Shown here piece by piece: positions 8,858-18,186 of a DNA stretch of 54,492 nt (positions are counted from its first letter, which is position 1; the number at the start of each line of letters is the position of its first letter). Source of the stretch: Cytophagia bacterium (GTDB lineage Bacteria > Bacteroidota > Bacteroidia > Cytophagales > Spirosomataceae); NCBI GenBank assembly GCA_004293645.1, contig REAB01000057.1, positions 1 to 54,492 of the forward strand. Direction: 5' to 3'. The translations under genes and the position numbers were made by a program. The notes under the pieces were generated by a model. That model had not been told where the DNA came from, did not search any database, and saw only the letters and a list, made by a program, of their open reading frames with translations.

Positions 8858-10111
8858 ATGAAAGTTATCGTTGCTGAAAATATTGGAAAAAAATATATTA
8901 TTGACCACCAAAAAGCAGGCCGACAAGGCTATACTTTTCGGGATAGTTTCTCCGAAAAAATAAAGCATTTTTTTGGGCAAGGCGACCAAGACGAAATCGA
9001 AAAAGAAGAGTTTTGGGCACTGCGCGACGTAAGCTTTGAAATTACCCAAGGCGACCGCGTGGGCATCATTGGCCACAACGGGGCGGGCAAATCTACGCTG
9101 CTCAAAATTTTGAGTAAAATAACCGAACCTACCCACGGCAAAATAAGCCTCACGGGCCGCGTGGCCAGTTTATTGGAAGTAGGTACGGGGTTTCATCCAG
9201 AGCTTACAGGCCGCGAAAATATCTTCTTGAACGGGGCTATTTTGGGCATGAAACGCCACGAAATAAAACAAGCATTTGATGCCATCGTAGATTTTGCGGG
9301 TGTGGAGCAATTTTTGGATACGCCCGTTAAACGCTATTCGTCTGGAATGTACGTGCGCTTGGGCTTTGCTATTGCCGCCCACCTCAATCCTGAAATTTTA
9401 ATTGTTGATGAAGTACTCGCCGTAGGCGATGCCGAGTTTCAAAAAAAATGCCTCGGCAAAATGCGCGACGTGTCAGAAAGTGGTCGTACGCTGCTCTTTG
9501 TGAGCCACAATCTAACGGCCGTACAGGCACTTTGCAACAAAACATATTACTTTGAACGTGGGCAGCTTAAAATGCAAGGCGACACCAAACAGGTGATTAC
9601 CAACTATTTGAGCCATATTGCTACTACTAAACTCGTCCACACTTGGGAAACGCCCGAAGAAGCACCTGGCAACGACGAAGTCCGCATTAGAAGTCTTCAA
9701 GTATTGCCCACTTATCAAGATGATTTACGCCACATTGACGTAAGAACGCCCTTGAAAATTAGAATTGAATTTTGGAATAACTTTGACCAAGCCGACCTCA
9801 ACCTCAGCGTACACTTGAACGCTTACACGGGTGAGTGTATTTTTAACGTGGGTACGCAGTCGCAGACTTTTAGTAAAGGGCTGGTAATGGCCGAGTTGGA
9901 AGTACCAGGCAATTTTTTGAACGACGGTACGTACGTAGTTTCGGTGATGCTCGTCAAAGATACTTCGACGGTGCTCTACCAAATGCCCGAAGCACTAAGT
10001 TTTGAAGTAGAAGATTACCGCGAAAGTAACCTCACTTGGTATGGAAAATGGCCTGGTTATGTGCGTCCCCACTTAAATTTTCAAATTAGCCAGTCTGAAG
10101 TATTGGTTTGA
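8858..10111 (+). CDS. wzt: Polysaccharide ABC exporter ATPase with C-terminal glycan-binding domain (Wzt)
   Basis: 417 residues. ATPase motifs: Walker A GHNGAGKST (about 72-80), signature YSSGMYVRLGFA (about 160) and Walker B ILIVDEVLAVGD (about 180), with His in SHNLTAV. A Wzt_C-type beta-sandwich fills about 265-410. In O8/O9-type systems that tail recognises the modified non-reducing end of the finished glycan, so export here may need a terminal cap. The N-terminal part has the insert (about 25-50) typical of Wzt/KpsT relatives. It is the partner of the permease encoded 35 bp upstream; the DegT gene starts 4 bp after its stop. Confidence 0.93.
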   Translation: MKVIVAENIGKKYIIDHQKAGRQGYTFRDSFSEKIKHFFGQGDQDEIEKEEFWALRDVSFEITQGDRVGIIGHNGAGKSTLLKILSKITEPTHGKISLTGRVASLLEVGTGFHPELTGRENIFLNGAILGMKRHEIKQAFDAIVDFAGVEQFLDTPVKRYSSGMYVRLGFAIAAHLNPEILIVDEVLAVGDAEFQKKCLGKMRDVSESGRTLLFVSHNLTAVQALCNKTYYFERGQLKMQGDTKQVITNYLSHIATTKLVHTWETPEEAPGNDEVRIRSLQVLPTYQDDLRHIDVRTPLKIRIEFWNNFDQADLNLSVHLNAYTGECIFNVGTQSQTFSKGLVMAELEVPGNFLNDGTYVVSVMLVKDTSTVLYQMPEALSFEVEDYRESNLTWYGKWPGYVRPHLNFQISQSEVLV

Positions 10112-10115
10112 AGCC

Positions 10116-11189
10116 ATGATCAACGTTACAAAAACATATCTCCCCAATTTTGACCAATACGTGGGCTATCTAAAAGAAATTTGGGATAGGGCACAGCTGA
10201 CCAACGACGGCCCGATGGCCCGTAGGTTGGAGGCCGAATTGAAACAATATTTGGGTATTGACCACTTGTATTTTTGTGGAAATGGCACCATTGTGTTACA
10301 GATTGCGCTCAAAATGCTCAAAAAGCAAGGCGAAGTGATTACCACACCTTGTTCTTACGTAGCAACTACCAACGCCATCATTTGGGAGAATTGTACCCCC
10401 GTTTTTGCCGATATAGACGCTGCCACTTTTTGCATTAATCCCGATTTGGTAGAAGCGGCCATTACTGAGCGCACCATTGCCATTATGGCCACGCACGTAT
10501 ATGGCAACGCCTGCGACGTGGAGCGGCTGCAAAAAATTGCCGATAAGCACGGCCTCGCCCTGATTTATGACGGAGCCCACGCTTTTGGCGTAAAACTCAA
10601 CGGACGCTCGCTGTTGTCTTATGGCAATTTTACCACTTGTAGTTTTCACGCTACCAAGCTATTTCATACCGTAGAAGGCGGCATGATTGTGATGGGCGAC
10701 CCCACCATTGACCCCGAAGTGAAGTTTATGCGGTCTTTTGGGCACCAAGGTAACGATTATTTTTCGGTGGGTGTTAATGCCAAAAATTCCGAAATCCACG
10801 CGGCCATGGGCTTGTGTAATCTGCCGCAAGTGCCGCACCTCATTGCTGCCCGCAAAGCCATCTGCGACCTGTACGACGCGCAGCTCAACCTGTCGAAATT
10901 GCAACGACCTATTTTGGTGCCTGGTTTAGAATATAATTACGCCTATTATCCTGTCGTTTTCGAGTCGGAAGAGAAGCTGGAAGAAGTCTGTGCCGCACTT
11001 GCGCAATCGCAAATTATCCCACGCCGCTACTTTTATCCTTCGCTCAATACGCTGCCCTTTTTAAAAACTACGCAACCTTGCCCCGTTTCCGAAAGTATTT
11101 GTGAGCGCGTGGTGTGCTTGCCGTTGCACGCCGAACTACCCCACGAAGATGTGCTGCGCATTGCGGCCATTATCAACCAAAACCTTTAA
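10116..11189 (+). CDS. DegT/DnrJ/EryC1/StrS family PLP-dependent sugar aminotransferase
   Basis: 357 residues. Fold type I features: TPCSYVATTNAI (cofactor phosphate region), the PLP-ring Asp in YDGAHAFG (about 151) and the Schiff-base Lys in SFHATKLFHT (about 180). It transfers an amino group to a nucleotide-linked keto-sugar. The product cannot be fixed from sequence; 3-amino or 4-amino dideoxysugars are typical. No keto-isomerase or dehydratase gene is nearby. The acyltransferase at 14071 could N-acylate its product. It is probably cotranscribed with wzt, with a 4-bp gap. Confidence 0.92.
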   Translation: MINVTKTYLPNFDQYVGYLKEIWDRAQLTNDGPMARRLEAELKQYLGIDHLYFCGNGTIVLQIALKMLKKQGEVITTPCSYVATTNAIIWENCTPVFADIDAATFCINPDLVEAAITERTIAIMATHVYGNACDVERLQKIADKHGLALIYDGAHAFGVKLNGRSLLSYGNFTTCSFHATKLFHTVEGGMIVMGDPTIDPEVKFMRSFGHQGNDYFSVGVNAKNSEIHAAMGLCNLPQVPHLIAARKAICDLYDAQLNLSKLQRPILVPGLEYNYAYYPVVFESEEKLEEVCAALAQSQIIPRRYFYPSLNTLPFLKTTQPCPVSESICERVVCLPLHAELPHEDVLRIAAIINQNL

Positions 11190-11198
11190 AAAACAAGC

Positions 11199-13271
11199 AT
11201 GACGGCCTTTTATATACTCAGTTTGGGAGTATTTGTTTGGTACGTTGGCCACCTTGCTACGCGCATGGCGCGGCCTTCGCTCGTTGAGTGGCTTCTGTGC
11301 AGCTTTATGCTATTTACGAGTAGCATCATTGCCACTGGCTTTGTGCTGTCGGCCTTGAATTTGACCAACAATGCCCCTACTTGGGCTATTTCTGTTTTTA
11401 TTCCAGCTACTGTTTTGGGTTGGTTTTTTAAAAAAATAGTCCCTCCGTTACCTCATTTTTCGCCACTTAGCCTCCTTCAACAACGCGGCAGGATAGCAGG
11501 ACGCTGGTATCAAAGTTTGACTCTTTTCTTGAAATACAGTTTTTTGGCCATGGCACTCACGCTGTTGATAGTGGGCGTTACCAATTTATTACTGGTGCTG
11601 TTTACCGTTCCCAATGTTTGGGACAGCATGACGGGGCACCTCAACCGCGCGATGCAGTATGTGCAGCGTGGCACAATGGCTCACTTTGGCGGCACAAACT
11701 GGAACATGGACACGTATCCAAAAAGTGTCTGTACCATTCAGATTTATTCTTTTTTGATGACGGGGCGCTTTGAAAACGCCTTCAAGTTTATTCATTTTTT
11801 GTCTTATTGGGTGGTGCTGGTAGCGGTTTTTGGCATGGCCCAACGCATTGCCAAAAACCTATCGGCCAGCTTTTTTTGCGCGCTAAGTTTTGCGTTGTTC
11901 CCCAATTTTTTGATTCAAGCCACCGCCACCGAAACCGACAACGTACTGGCTGCTTATTTTAGCTCGTTGCTTTATTTTGTGTTTTCTTTTCGCAACACCC
12001 GTGAGCCACGCTACTTGTATTGGGCGGCTCTTTGTTTTGGGGTAGCACTGGGGCATAAAATTACTTTTGTGCTGCTTTGGCCTTCGTTATTTGTTATTAT
12101 GGGCTATGCCGTTTTTATTTACCCCAAGTTGGCCAAGTTTCAGTTGAGTCGTATTTTGAAGGTAATAGACTGGTTGTCAATCACAAAGCTGGGCGTAGCC
12201 ATTGTTATTTGTGTTTGTATTTGGGGGCTTCCTACGGGTTATCTAAAAAATATTGAAGTGTTCGGGCATCCCATTGGCCCACCTACCGCGCTCAAACACC
12301 AGTCTATCGAACGTGCCACTTCAAACGGTGGCCTGCGCAATTTATTTGAGCAAGGCTCGCGCAATGTGGTCAGATACGCTTACGATTTTGTAAATTTGGA
12401 CGGTTTGCGCAATATAGCTGTATTTGAAAAAGCCAACCAAACCATGCGCAAACCGCTCATCTGGCTCGAAGGCAAGCTCAAGATGCGTTTGGACGAAACC
12501 ACCGAGTTCACCATCGGTTCGTTTCGATTTTCGCAGCCTTTTTACGTTTATTACGCCAATCCTTACTGGGGTATTTTGGGATTCGCGCTCATTTTTCCAC
12601 TTATTTTTTTGGTATTGGTGGGGTTGGTGCGCTCGCCCGTGCATTTTGTTTTGGCAGTTGCGTTTTTGTTGCACTTTGCGGCACTCTCTTACTCCGCTCC
12701 CTACGACCCTTGGAAAGGTCGGTATTTTCAACAAACGGCGTTGTTTGGTGTGTTGTTTTTAACCTTATTTTTCTCAAAAAAAATCAGCCTCGAAAAGTCA
12801 AATCAATACAAATTACTCAAAACCTACGTGGGTGCTTTGATATTAACTGTTTGCGTTTCGGCCATACTATTGGTGTTTTTGAACATCAGAAGCCTACCTT
12901 TAGCAGCCTTGGGGCGGCCTTCTGCTTTTAATACCGACCGCCTGACCATGATGACATTTTCTCGGCCCGATACTGAGGTAGCTTACAAGCGTTTTGAGGA
13001 ACTTGTGCCAGATACTGCCACCGTGGCGCTCGGTACCATCAACGATGACTTTGAGTACCCGCTTTTTGGCAAAAACCTCACGCGGCGGCTCATTCCCATC
13101 AATCCGTTTGAGCAAGGTTTGCAACCCATTCCCAAAGAAGCCCAATATTTGTTTTTTTCTAAAAACGTAATCAAACCCCTCCCCACCGACATCAGGCTGG
13201 GCACCGATACCACCATGACTGAGGGCGTAGTAGTGGCAGCCGAGGATTACTATTTACGAATTTTAAAATAA
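11199..13271 (+). CDS. Large GT-C/ArnT-like membrane glycosyltransferase (putative)
   Basis: 690 residues with about 11-13 hydrophobic helices. The first large loop holds VWDSMTGHLNRAMQY (Asp near residue 142), matching the D-S-M-x-x-H-L-x-R pattern of family-39-like GT-C proteins, which use polyprenyl-phosphate sugars. A soluble domain of about 100 residues closes the protein. It may add a sugar to the glycan on the periplasmic side, or ligate it. The substrate is unknown. It starts 9 bp after the DegT gene. Confidence 0.75.
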   Translation: MTAFYILSLGVFVWYVGHLATRMARPSLVEWLLCSFMLFTSSIIATGFVLSALNLTNNAPTWAISVFIPATVLGWFFKKIVPPLPHFSPLSLLQQRGRIAGRWYQSLTLFLKYSFLAMALTLLIVGVTNLLLVLFTVPNVWDSMTGHLNRAMQYVQRGTMAHFGGTNWNMDTYPKSVCTIQIYSFLMTGRFENAFKFIHFLSYWVVLVAVFGMAQRIAKNLSASFFCALSFALFPNFLIQATATETDNVLAAYFSSLLYFVFSFRNTREPRYLYWAALCFGVALGHKITFVLLWPSLFVIMGYAVFIYPKLAKFQLSRILKVIDWLSITKLGVAIVICVCIWGLPTGYLKNIEVFGHPIGPPTALKHQSIERATSNGGLRNLFEQGSRNVVRYAYDFVNLDGLRNIAVFEKANQTMRKPLIWLEGKLKMRLDETTEFTIGSFRFSQPFYVYYANPYWGILGFALIFPLIFLVLVGLVRSPVHFVLAVAFLLHFAALSYSAPYDPWKGRYFQQTALFGVLFLTLFFSKKISLEKSNQYKLLKTYVGALILTVCVSAILLVFLNIRSLPLAALGRPSAFNTDRLTMMTFSRPDTEVAYKRFEELVPDTATVALGTINDDFEYPLFGKNLTRRLIPINPFEQGLQPIPKEAQYLFFSKNVIKPLPTDIRLGTDTTMTEGVVVAAEDYYLRILK

Positions 13272-13369
13272 CCGTTGGACTAATTTGAAAATGAGACAAT
13301 TTGAAAATCCACTTGATTATCAGTATTTTATCTTATATTTCTCAAACCTTAAACCTTAAATCCAAAAAT

Positions 13370-14068
13370 ATGCGCATCGCCATTATGCAACCTTATTTTT
13401 TGCCCTACATTGGTTATTTACAGCTGATGCACGCGGTTGATAAATTTGTGTTGTATGACGACGTGAATTATATCAACAAAGGGTGGATAAACCGCAATCG
13501 GCTGCTGGTAAACGGCCAAGAATACTTGTTTACGGTACCACTCAAAGAAGCCAGTCAGAACAAACTTATCAACCAAATTGACCTCAGCGACGACCTGCTT
13601 TGGCGCAGCAAACTGCTCAAAACCATTGAGCAGGCTTATAAAAAAGCACCTTTTTATGCAACGGTATCGAAAGTGGTGGAAAAAATTCTGAATTTGGAGG
13701 CGCAAAACACCGCCCAGCTTATTTTTGAAAGCCTCGAAATAGTGCGCGAGTATTTGCAAATAGAAACCGAAATCATAAAAAGCTCGACCATTTACGACAA
13801 TAGCCACCTCAAAGCGCAGGAACGAATCGTTGATATTTGTTTGCAAGAAAAAGCCACGCACTACATCAATCCGATTGGCGGCGTAACCTTGTACGACAAA
13901 ACGGCTTTTACAAATCAAGGTTTACAATTGAGTTTTATTAAATCAAAACCTGTTCAATATCAGCAGTTTAAGCATAATTTTGTGCCGTGGCTTTCGATTA
14001 TTGACGTAATGATGTTCAACGATGTGCCTACCATTCAACAATTTTTAGAAGAATTTGAACTTGTGTAA
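13370..14068 (+). CDS. WbqC-family protein
   Basis: 232 residues from the ATG at 13370. The frame extends upstream to 13301 but the WbqC family begins at this methionine (MRIAIMQPYFLPYIGYLQL). Conserved blocks YDDVNYINKGWINRN and HYINPIGG are present. WbqC proteins occur in O-antigen and aminosugar loci and have been proposed to act on amino-sugar substituents; the reaction is not firmly established. It lies 2 bp before the acyltransferase gene, so the two are probably translated together and may modify the DegT product. Confidence 0.88.
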   Translation: MRIAIMQPYFLPYIGYLQLMHAVDKFVLYDDVNYINKGWINRNRLLVNGQEYLFTVPLKEASQNKLINQIDLSDDLLWRSKLLKTIEQAYKKAPFYATVSKVVEKILNLEAQNTAQLIFESLEIVREYLQIETEIIKSSTIYDNSHLKAQERIVDICLQEKATHYINPIGGVTLYDKTAFTNQGLQLSFIKSKPVQYQQFKHNFVPWLSIIDVMMFNDVPTIQQFLEEFELV

Positions 14069-14070
14069 TT

Positions 14071-14724
14071 ATGGCAAACGTAGTAATTTTTGGAGTATTA
14101 GACACCGCCGAACTGGCCTGGTATTACCTCACCCACGACTCGCCGCACACCGTGGTAGCTTTTTGTATCAACTGCGAATACTTGAAAGAAACCCAGTTTC
14201 ACGGCTTGCCAGTGGTGGCGTTTGAAGACGTAGAAACGATTTATTCGCCCGCTGAGTTTCAGTTTTTTGCGCCCATGACAGGCCGAAAAATGAACAAAAA
14301 CCGCGAAAAAATATACAACGAAGCCAAGGCAAAGGGCTATGAACTAATCAGTTATGTAAGTTCTAAAGCTACTACTTTTCAAAATGAAATTGGCGATAAT
14401 TGCTTTATTTTGGAAGACAACACCATTCAGCCTTTTACCAAAATTGGCAACAATGTGGTGTTGTGGAGCGGCAACCACATTGGGCACCACGGCCACATCA
14501 AAGACCACGTTTTTTTTACTTCGCAGGTGGTGCTTTCGGGGCATTGCGTGGTGGAGTCGTACTCGTTTTTTGGGGTCAATGCCACCGTCCGCGACTACCT
14601 GCACATTGCCCAAGGTACGCTGGTGGGCATGGCCGCCGCCGTAACCCGCAACACCGAAGAATGGGGCGTATATGTGGGCAACCCCGCCGTCAAAAAAGGT
14701 TTACCCAGTTACGAAGTTTATTGA
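14071..14724 (+). CDS. NeuD/PglD-like sugar O/N-acyltransferase, left-handed beta-helix
   Basis: 217 residues. The N-terminal part (1-90) resembles the PglD/NeuD nucleotide-sugar binding subdomain. The C-terminal part has hexapeptide-repeat character (IGDNCFILEDNTIQPFTKIG...) and a His-rich stretch NHIGHHGHIKDHVFF, which likely supplies the catalytic His. It should acetylate an amino or hydroxy sugar with acetyl-CoA. It sits between WbqC and a GT2 gene with 2-3 bp gaps. The end (VYVGNPAVKKGLP) is the usual hexapeptide acyltransferase close. Confidence 0.88.
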   Translation: MANVVIFGVLDTAELAWYYLTHDSPHTVVAFCINCEYLKETQFHGLPVVAFEDVETIYSPAEFQFFAPMTGRKMNKNREKIYNEAKAKGYELISYVSSKATTFQNEIGDNCFILEDNTIQPFTKIGNNVVLWSGNHIGHHGHIKDHVFFTSQVVLSGHCVVESYSFFGVNATVRDYLHIAQGTLVGMAAAVTRNTEEWGVYVGNPAVKKGLPSYEVY

Positions 14725-14727
14725 TTC

Positions 14728-15705
14728 ATGCTTGATTTTTCGGTTATAATTGTCAATTACAAAACACCAAAAATGACCGCCGACTGCGTGCGGTCGGTGC
14801 TTGAACATACGCAAGATGTTGGCGTAGAGGTAATTGTGGTTGACAATCATTCCCAAGACGACAGCAAAGCCATCGTTACGGGCGAGTTCCCATCTATTAC
14901 CTGGATTGACATGGGCTACAATGCGGGCTTTGCCCGCGCCAACAACGCGGGTATGCGCGTAGCCAAAGGCCAAAATATGGTTTTGCTCAACTCAGATACA
15001 CTTTTGATTGACGACCTGCTGGCCAAAACCGCCGCACACTTAGAGCAAGACCCCGACGTGGTGGCTTGCGGTGGTATTCAATTATATCCCGATTTGACCG
15101 AGCGGCCTTTCTTCAAAAGCCTTGCTACGTTTAGGCGTTTTCAATTTATTTATCCGCCGTCGGGGTTTATAGACAAGGTTTTGCTAAAACTTTACCCCGA
15201 CTCTCAGCATATTGATTCTGAGCAAGTTGATTGGATTCCTGCTGCTTTTTTGGTGGCTCGGCGCACCACCGTTGCGCAAGCGGGAATGTTGGACGAGCAG
15301 TTTTTTATGTACGGCGAAGATACCGACTGGAACTGCCGACTGGGGCGCGTGGGCAAACTCAAAGTCTATAACGACTGCCGCTACATTCATTACGAATGGG
15401 GCAGCCACCCCGAGCGCAAGGGGCAAGTTATTACGGTTATCAATCGAATTTTGCCGCAAATCACGGTGTCGAACCTAGTTTGGACGCGCAAAGAACACGG
15501 CGTAGGGCAGTTTTTGATTTTGATGTTCAATTATTGGTTGATGGTACCCGTTTATTTTGCTTGGAAAATGGCGTTGAACGTCAAAGATTTAACCAATCCG
15601 TTTGCCCAATTAGAAAACCAAGTTAAATATGCCCAAAGCGTGGGCGTGGTATCTCGTTTTTTTGGCAAAATTTTGTTCAAAAAAAAGTATTTTTACAAAA
15701 TTTGA
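14728..15705 (+). CDS. GT2 glycosyltransferase (rhamnosyltransferase-like)
   Basis: 325 residues. The GT-A fold is marked by FSVIIVNYKTPKMT, VDNHSQDDS, the metal-binding region LLNSDTLLIDD and the acceptor-site motif GEDTDWNCRL. The layout matches WbbL-like dTDP-rhamnosyltransferases, but the donor is not proven. A hydrophobic segment near 270-290 (FLILMFNYWLMVPVYFAW) probably holds it at the inner membrane. It starts 3 bp after the acyltransferase stop. Confidence 0.9.
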   Translation: MLDFSVIIVNYKTPKMTADCVRSVLEHTQDVGVEVIVVDNHSQDDSKAIVTGEFPSITWIDMGYNAGFARANNAGMRVAKGQNMVLLNSDTLLIDDLLAKTAAHLEQDPDVVACGGIQLYPDLTERPFFKSLATFRRFQFIYPPSGFIDKVLLKLYPDSQHIDSEQVDWIPAAFLVARRTTVAQAGMLDEQFFMYGEDTDWNCRLGRVGKLKVYNDCRYIHYEWGSHPERKGQVITVINRILPQITVSNLVWTRKEHGVGQFLILMFNYWLMVPVYFAWKMALNVKDLTNPFAQLENQVKYAQSVGVVSRFFGKILFKKKYFYKI

Positions 15706-15718
15706 GCAGCACCCTATT

Positions 15719-16930
15719 TTGAAAACCATCCTTTTTGTTAGCCACGATGCCAATCGGGCAGGAGCGCAAATTGTATTATTACAGCTCATTCGTCAGCTGC
15801 GACTTTGCCAAGTGCCCATGTGCTTGTTGCTGTGCGGCGATGGGCCTTTGGAGGCTGAGTTTCAGGCCGAAACTACCGTCATAAAGCTACCAAAACTCAA
15901 AAAGCAACTTTGGGGAAACACGCCCGACCGCTTGCTCAATATGCTCGGCGTGTTGTCAAAATTGCAACAGAAAGACTACGAGAATCAGTTCCAACAGTTT
16001 GAAAATAAACTACTTAGCTTAGATATTGGCCTTGTATTTTTGAATACCATTGCTACGGCTACGTATTACCCTCAAATTGAGTTTCTGAAAACGCCCGTTG
16101 TGCTGTTTGCGCACGAGCTTGAAATGTCGGTGAAGATGTACAGCCAGCCTCACGAGCTGCGCCGCGTGTTGCAACACACCAACCACCTGCTGGTAGTAGC
16201 CCAAGCGTTGGCCAATTTTTATGCCATTAATTATGATTTCCCGCGCCAAGATATTTCTATTTTTACGTTGATTGAGATTGAGGCTATTCTCCAAAAAATT
16301 GAAGCAGGGCGGCAGGCCAAGATTCGGCAACAACTCAATATTCCAGCCAATGCCATTGTGATAGGCGGCTGCGGCAACGCCGAACTCCGAAAAGGAAACG
16401 ACCTTTTTTTGATATTGGCCCAAATGGTGTTGAAAAAATACCCCGAAAATGTGTATTTTATGTGGGTAGGTTTGCGCGAAGATAGCGAATTGTTTGCGCT
16501 ACAAATGTTTGATATTCAAAGACTTGGCTTGCAAGATAAAATATTTTTGGTTGAGCCTACTTCGCAAGTATTTGACTACACCACGCAGTTTGATATTTTC
16601 GCGCTCACCTCGCGCGAAGACCCTTACCCGCTCGTGGCGCTCGAAGCCGCGCTCAACGAAACGCCCATTGTGTGCTTTGCCCAGTCGGGTGGTATTCCAG
16701 AACTGGTGCAAACCGACGCGGGCGTGGTGGTGCCCTATTTAGATATGGAGGCCATGAGCAGCGAAATAGGCGCGTTGATTGACGACGTTGCCAAGCGCAA
16801 AACACTGGGAAAAACGGCCCAAAAGCGTGTTTTAGAAATACACAACACCGAACAAAGCGTGGCAAAAATTACGCAAATACTGCAACAAGTAAGCGCGGAG
16901 CAAAACCTTTTTAATAAAAAAACTGTTTAA
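15719..16930 (+). CDS. GT4 family glycosyltransferase
   Basis: About 403 residues from TTG at 15719 (LKTILFVSHDANRAGAQ), 13 bp after the upstream stop. An ATG in the same frame at 15629 would overlap the upstream gene by 77 bp and add 30 residues without GT similarity, so I favour TTG. GT-B features: an N-terminal donor/acceptor loop with RAGAQIVLL, GCGNAELRKGNDLF in the C-terminal domain, and the GT4 signature TSREDPYPLVALEA with E-x7-E spacing. It is cytoplasmic and uses a nucleotide sugar; specificity is unknown. Confidence 0.87.
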   Translation: MKTILFVSHDANRAGAQIVLLQLIRQLRLCQVPMCLLLCGDGPLEAEFQAETTVIKLPKLKKQLWGNTPDRLLNMLGVLSKLQQKDYENQFQQFENKLLSLDIGLVFLNTIATATYYPQIEFLKTPVVLFAHELEMSVKMYSQPHELRRVLQHTNHLLVVAQALANFYAINYDFPRQDISIFTLIEIEAILQKIEAGRQAKIRQQLNIPANAIVIGGCGNAELRKGNDLFLILAQMVLKKYPENVYFMWVGLREDSELFALQMFDIQRLGLQDKIFLVEPTSQVFDYTTQFDIFALTSREDPYPLVALEAALNETPIVCFAQSGGIPELVQTDAGVVVPYLDMEAMSSEIGALIDDVAKRKTLGKTAQKRVLEIHNTEQSVAKITQILQQVSAEQNLFNKKTV

Positions 16931-16978
16931 AAAAGGCATACTTGTTACTTATCATTTTGCCCTTTGGCGTTTATTATT

Positions 16979-17983
16979 ATGGATATTTTACAGCGCATAC
17001 TCCATGAAATCGTGGATTTTTTTCGAGTTGGGGGAGTAGTAGAAGCCGTTAGTACGGGTAACTATCGCTTTTTTTTAACACTCGATGGCTTCATGTGGCT
17101 TTTAGCACCGCTGGCTCCATTTATTATTTTGGGCGAGCTACTGTGGTTGTTGGCCATGAAGCGTTTCACCAAGACTAAATACAAAGTAACACTCACCATT
17201 ATTGCCGTAAACAGGGCATTGGGGCATATTCTTAGCTTTGGTGCCATGGCTTTTTGCATCAATGTGTTTGAAAAATACGCCATTTTTCAGACCTCCTACA
17301 AGTGGTATTGGTTTATATATGCGTACGTTGTGTATGAGCTGGGGTCGTTTATTCACCATTATCTTTCGCACAAAGTGCGGGTGCTGTGGTGTTTGCACGC
17401 TGTGCATCATTCTTCTGAAGACCTCAACTCGTCGGTAACGCTTACTACTTTTTACTTGGAAAACATTTACACTGAAATACTCCAAACTACCTTTTGTATG
17501 TTGATGGGTCTCACACCAGAGATGTATTTTGTAATTATGGTCATTGACAGCATTTGGGGGGCATTTATTCACATCAGCGAAGACACCATCAAAGACGGCA
17601 AACTGGGCTTTTTGGACAAGATTATGCTCACGCCGTCGAGCCACCGTGTGCACCATGCCAAGCACCCGCTGTATCTTGATACCAATTACTGCTCAGTGCT
17701 AAAAATTTGGGACGTGATATTTGGCACTTATCAAAAAGAAGAAAAAGGCGTGCCTTTGGAATACGGCATAACGCGTCCCATCAATGCCCAGAGTTTTATG
17801 GACGTTTATTTTGGCGACTTGGTCTTACTTTGGGAAGATATCAAGACTGCTCCGGGACTTGCCAATAAGTTTTTGTACATTTTTATGCCACCTGGCTGGC
17901 AGCACGACGGCAACGGCATGACAGCCCGCGACGTACGCAAAGAATATTTGACCCTCGAACAAAAGCAGGGAGCTTCTGCCTAA
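16979..17983 (+). CDS. Fatty acid hydroxylase / sterol desaturase superfamily membrane protein
   Basis: 334 residues from the ATG at 16979. Four or more membrane segments surround the histidine clusters of the FA_hydroxylase family: HHYLSH (near 132), HAVHHS (near 145) and HRVHHAKH (near 225). These bind a di-iron centre that hydroxylates or desaturates lipids using O2. The C-terminal part carries GITRPINAQSF, seen in related bacterial proteins. It sits inside the polysaccharide locus between two GT4 genes, so a lipid carrier, lipid A or an acyl decoration of the glycan are possible substrates. That is inference. A 203-bp gap follows. Confidence 0.85.
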   Translation: MDILQRILHEIVDFFRVGGVVEAVSTGNYRFFLTLDGFMWLLAPLAPFIILGELLWLLAMKRFTKTKYKVTLTIIAVNRALGHILSFGAMAFCINVFEKYAIFQTSYKWYWFIYAYVVYELGSFIHHYLSHKVRVLWCLHAVHHSSEDLNSSVTLTTFYLENIYTEILQTTFCMLMGLTPEMYFVIMVIDSIWGAFIHISEDTIKDGKLGFLDKIMLTPSSHRVHHAKHPLYLDTNYCSVLKIWDVIFGTYQKEEKGVPLEYGITRPINAQSFMDVYFGDLVLLWEDIKTAPGLANKFLYIFMPPGWQHDGNGMTARDVRKEYLTLEQKQGASA

Positions 17984-18077
17984 TTAAAGTTAGACTTATT
18001 CAGCAGATAAATAGCTAAAAGCAAAGTCTGTTTCATTGCCTAACTATTTGATTGGTAGTTAATTGCTCCCCAAATGG

Positions 18078-18093
18078 CCAATGACTATTGACC
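18078..18093 (+). repeat. Copy of the CCAATGACTATTGACC intergenic repeat
   Basis: The 16-mer CCAATGACTATTGACC, followed by the related ACTGACTAC, lies in the 203-bp gap before the next glycosyltransferase gene. The same 16-mer occurs twice near 39.9 kb and once inverted near 39.75 kb. The rest of this gap (17984-18186) shows no gene. Confidence 0.8.
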
Positions 18094-18186
18094 ACTGACT
18101 ACTTCGGTGGCTGTTTTTTGTGTATTTTTGGCAAATCATTGAAGCGTATTTTTTTAAAATTGGCTTCTAAGTGCCTCGTTTTACAC

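Noticed and set aside
15629-15718. Upstream ATG start for the GT4 gene
   Set aside because: It would lie within the preceding GT2 gene and adds 30 residues unlike any GT N-terminus; the TTG at 15719 places the GT fold correctly.
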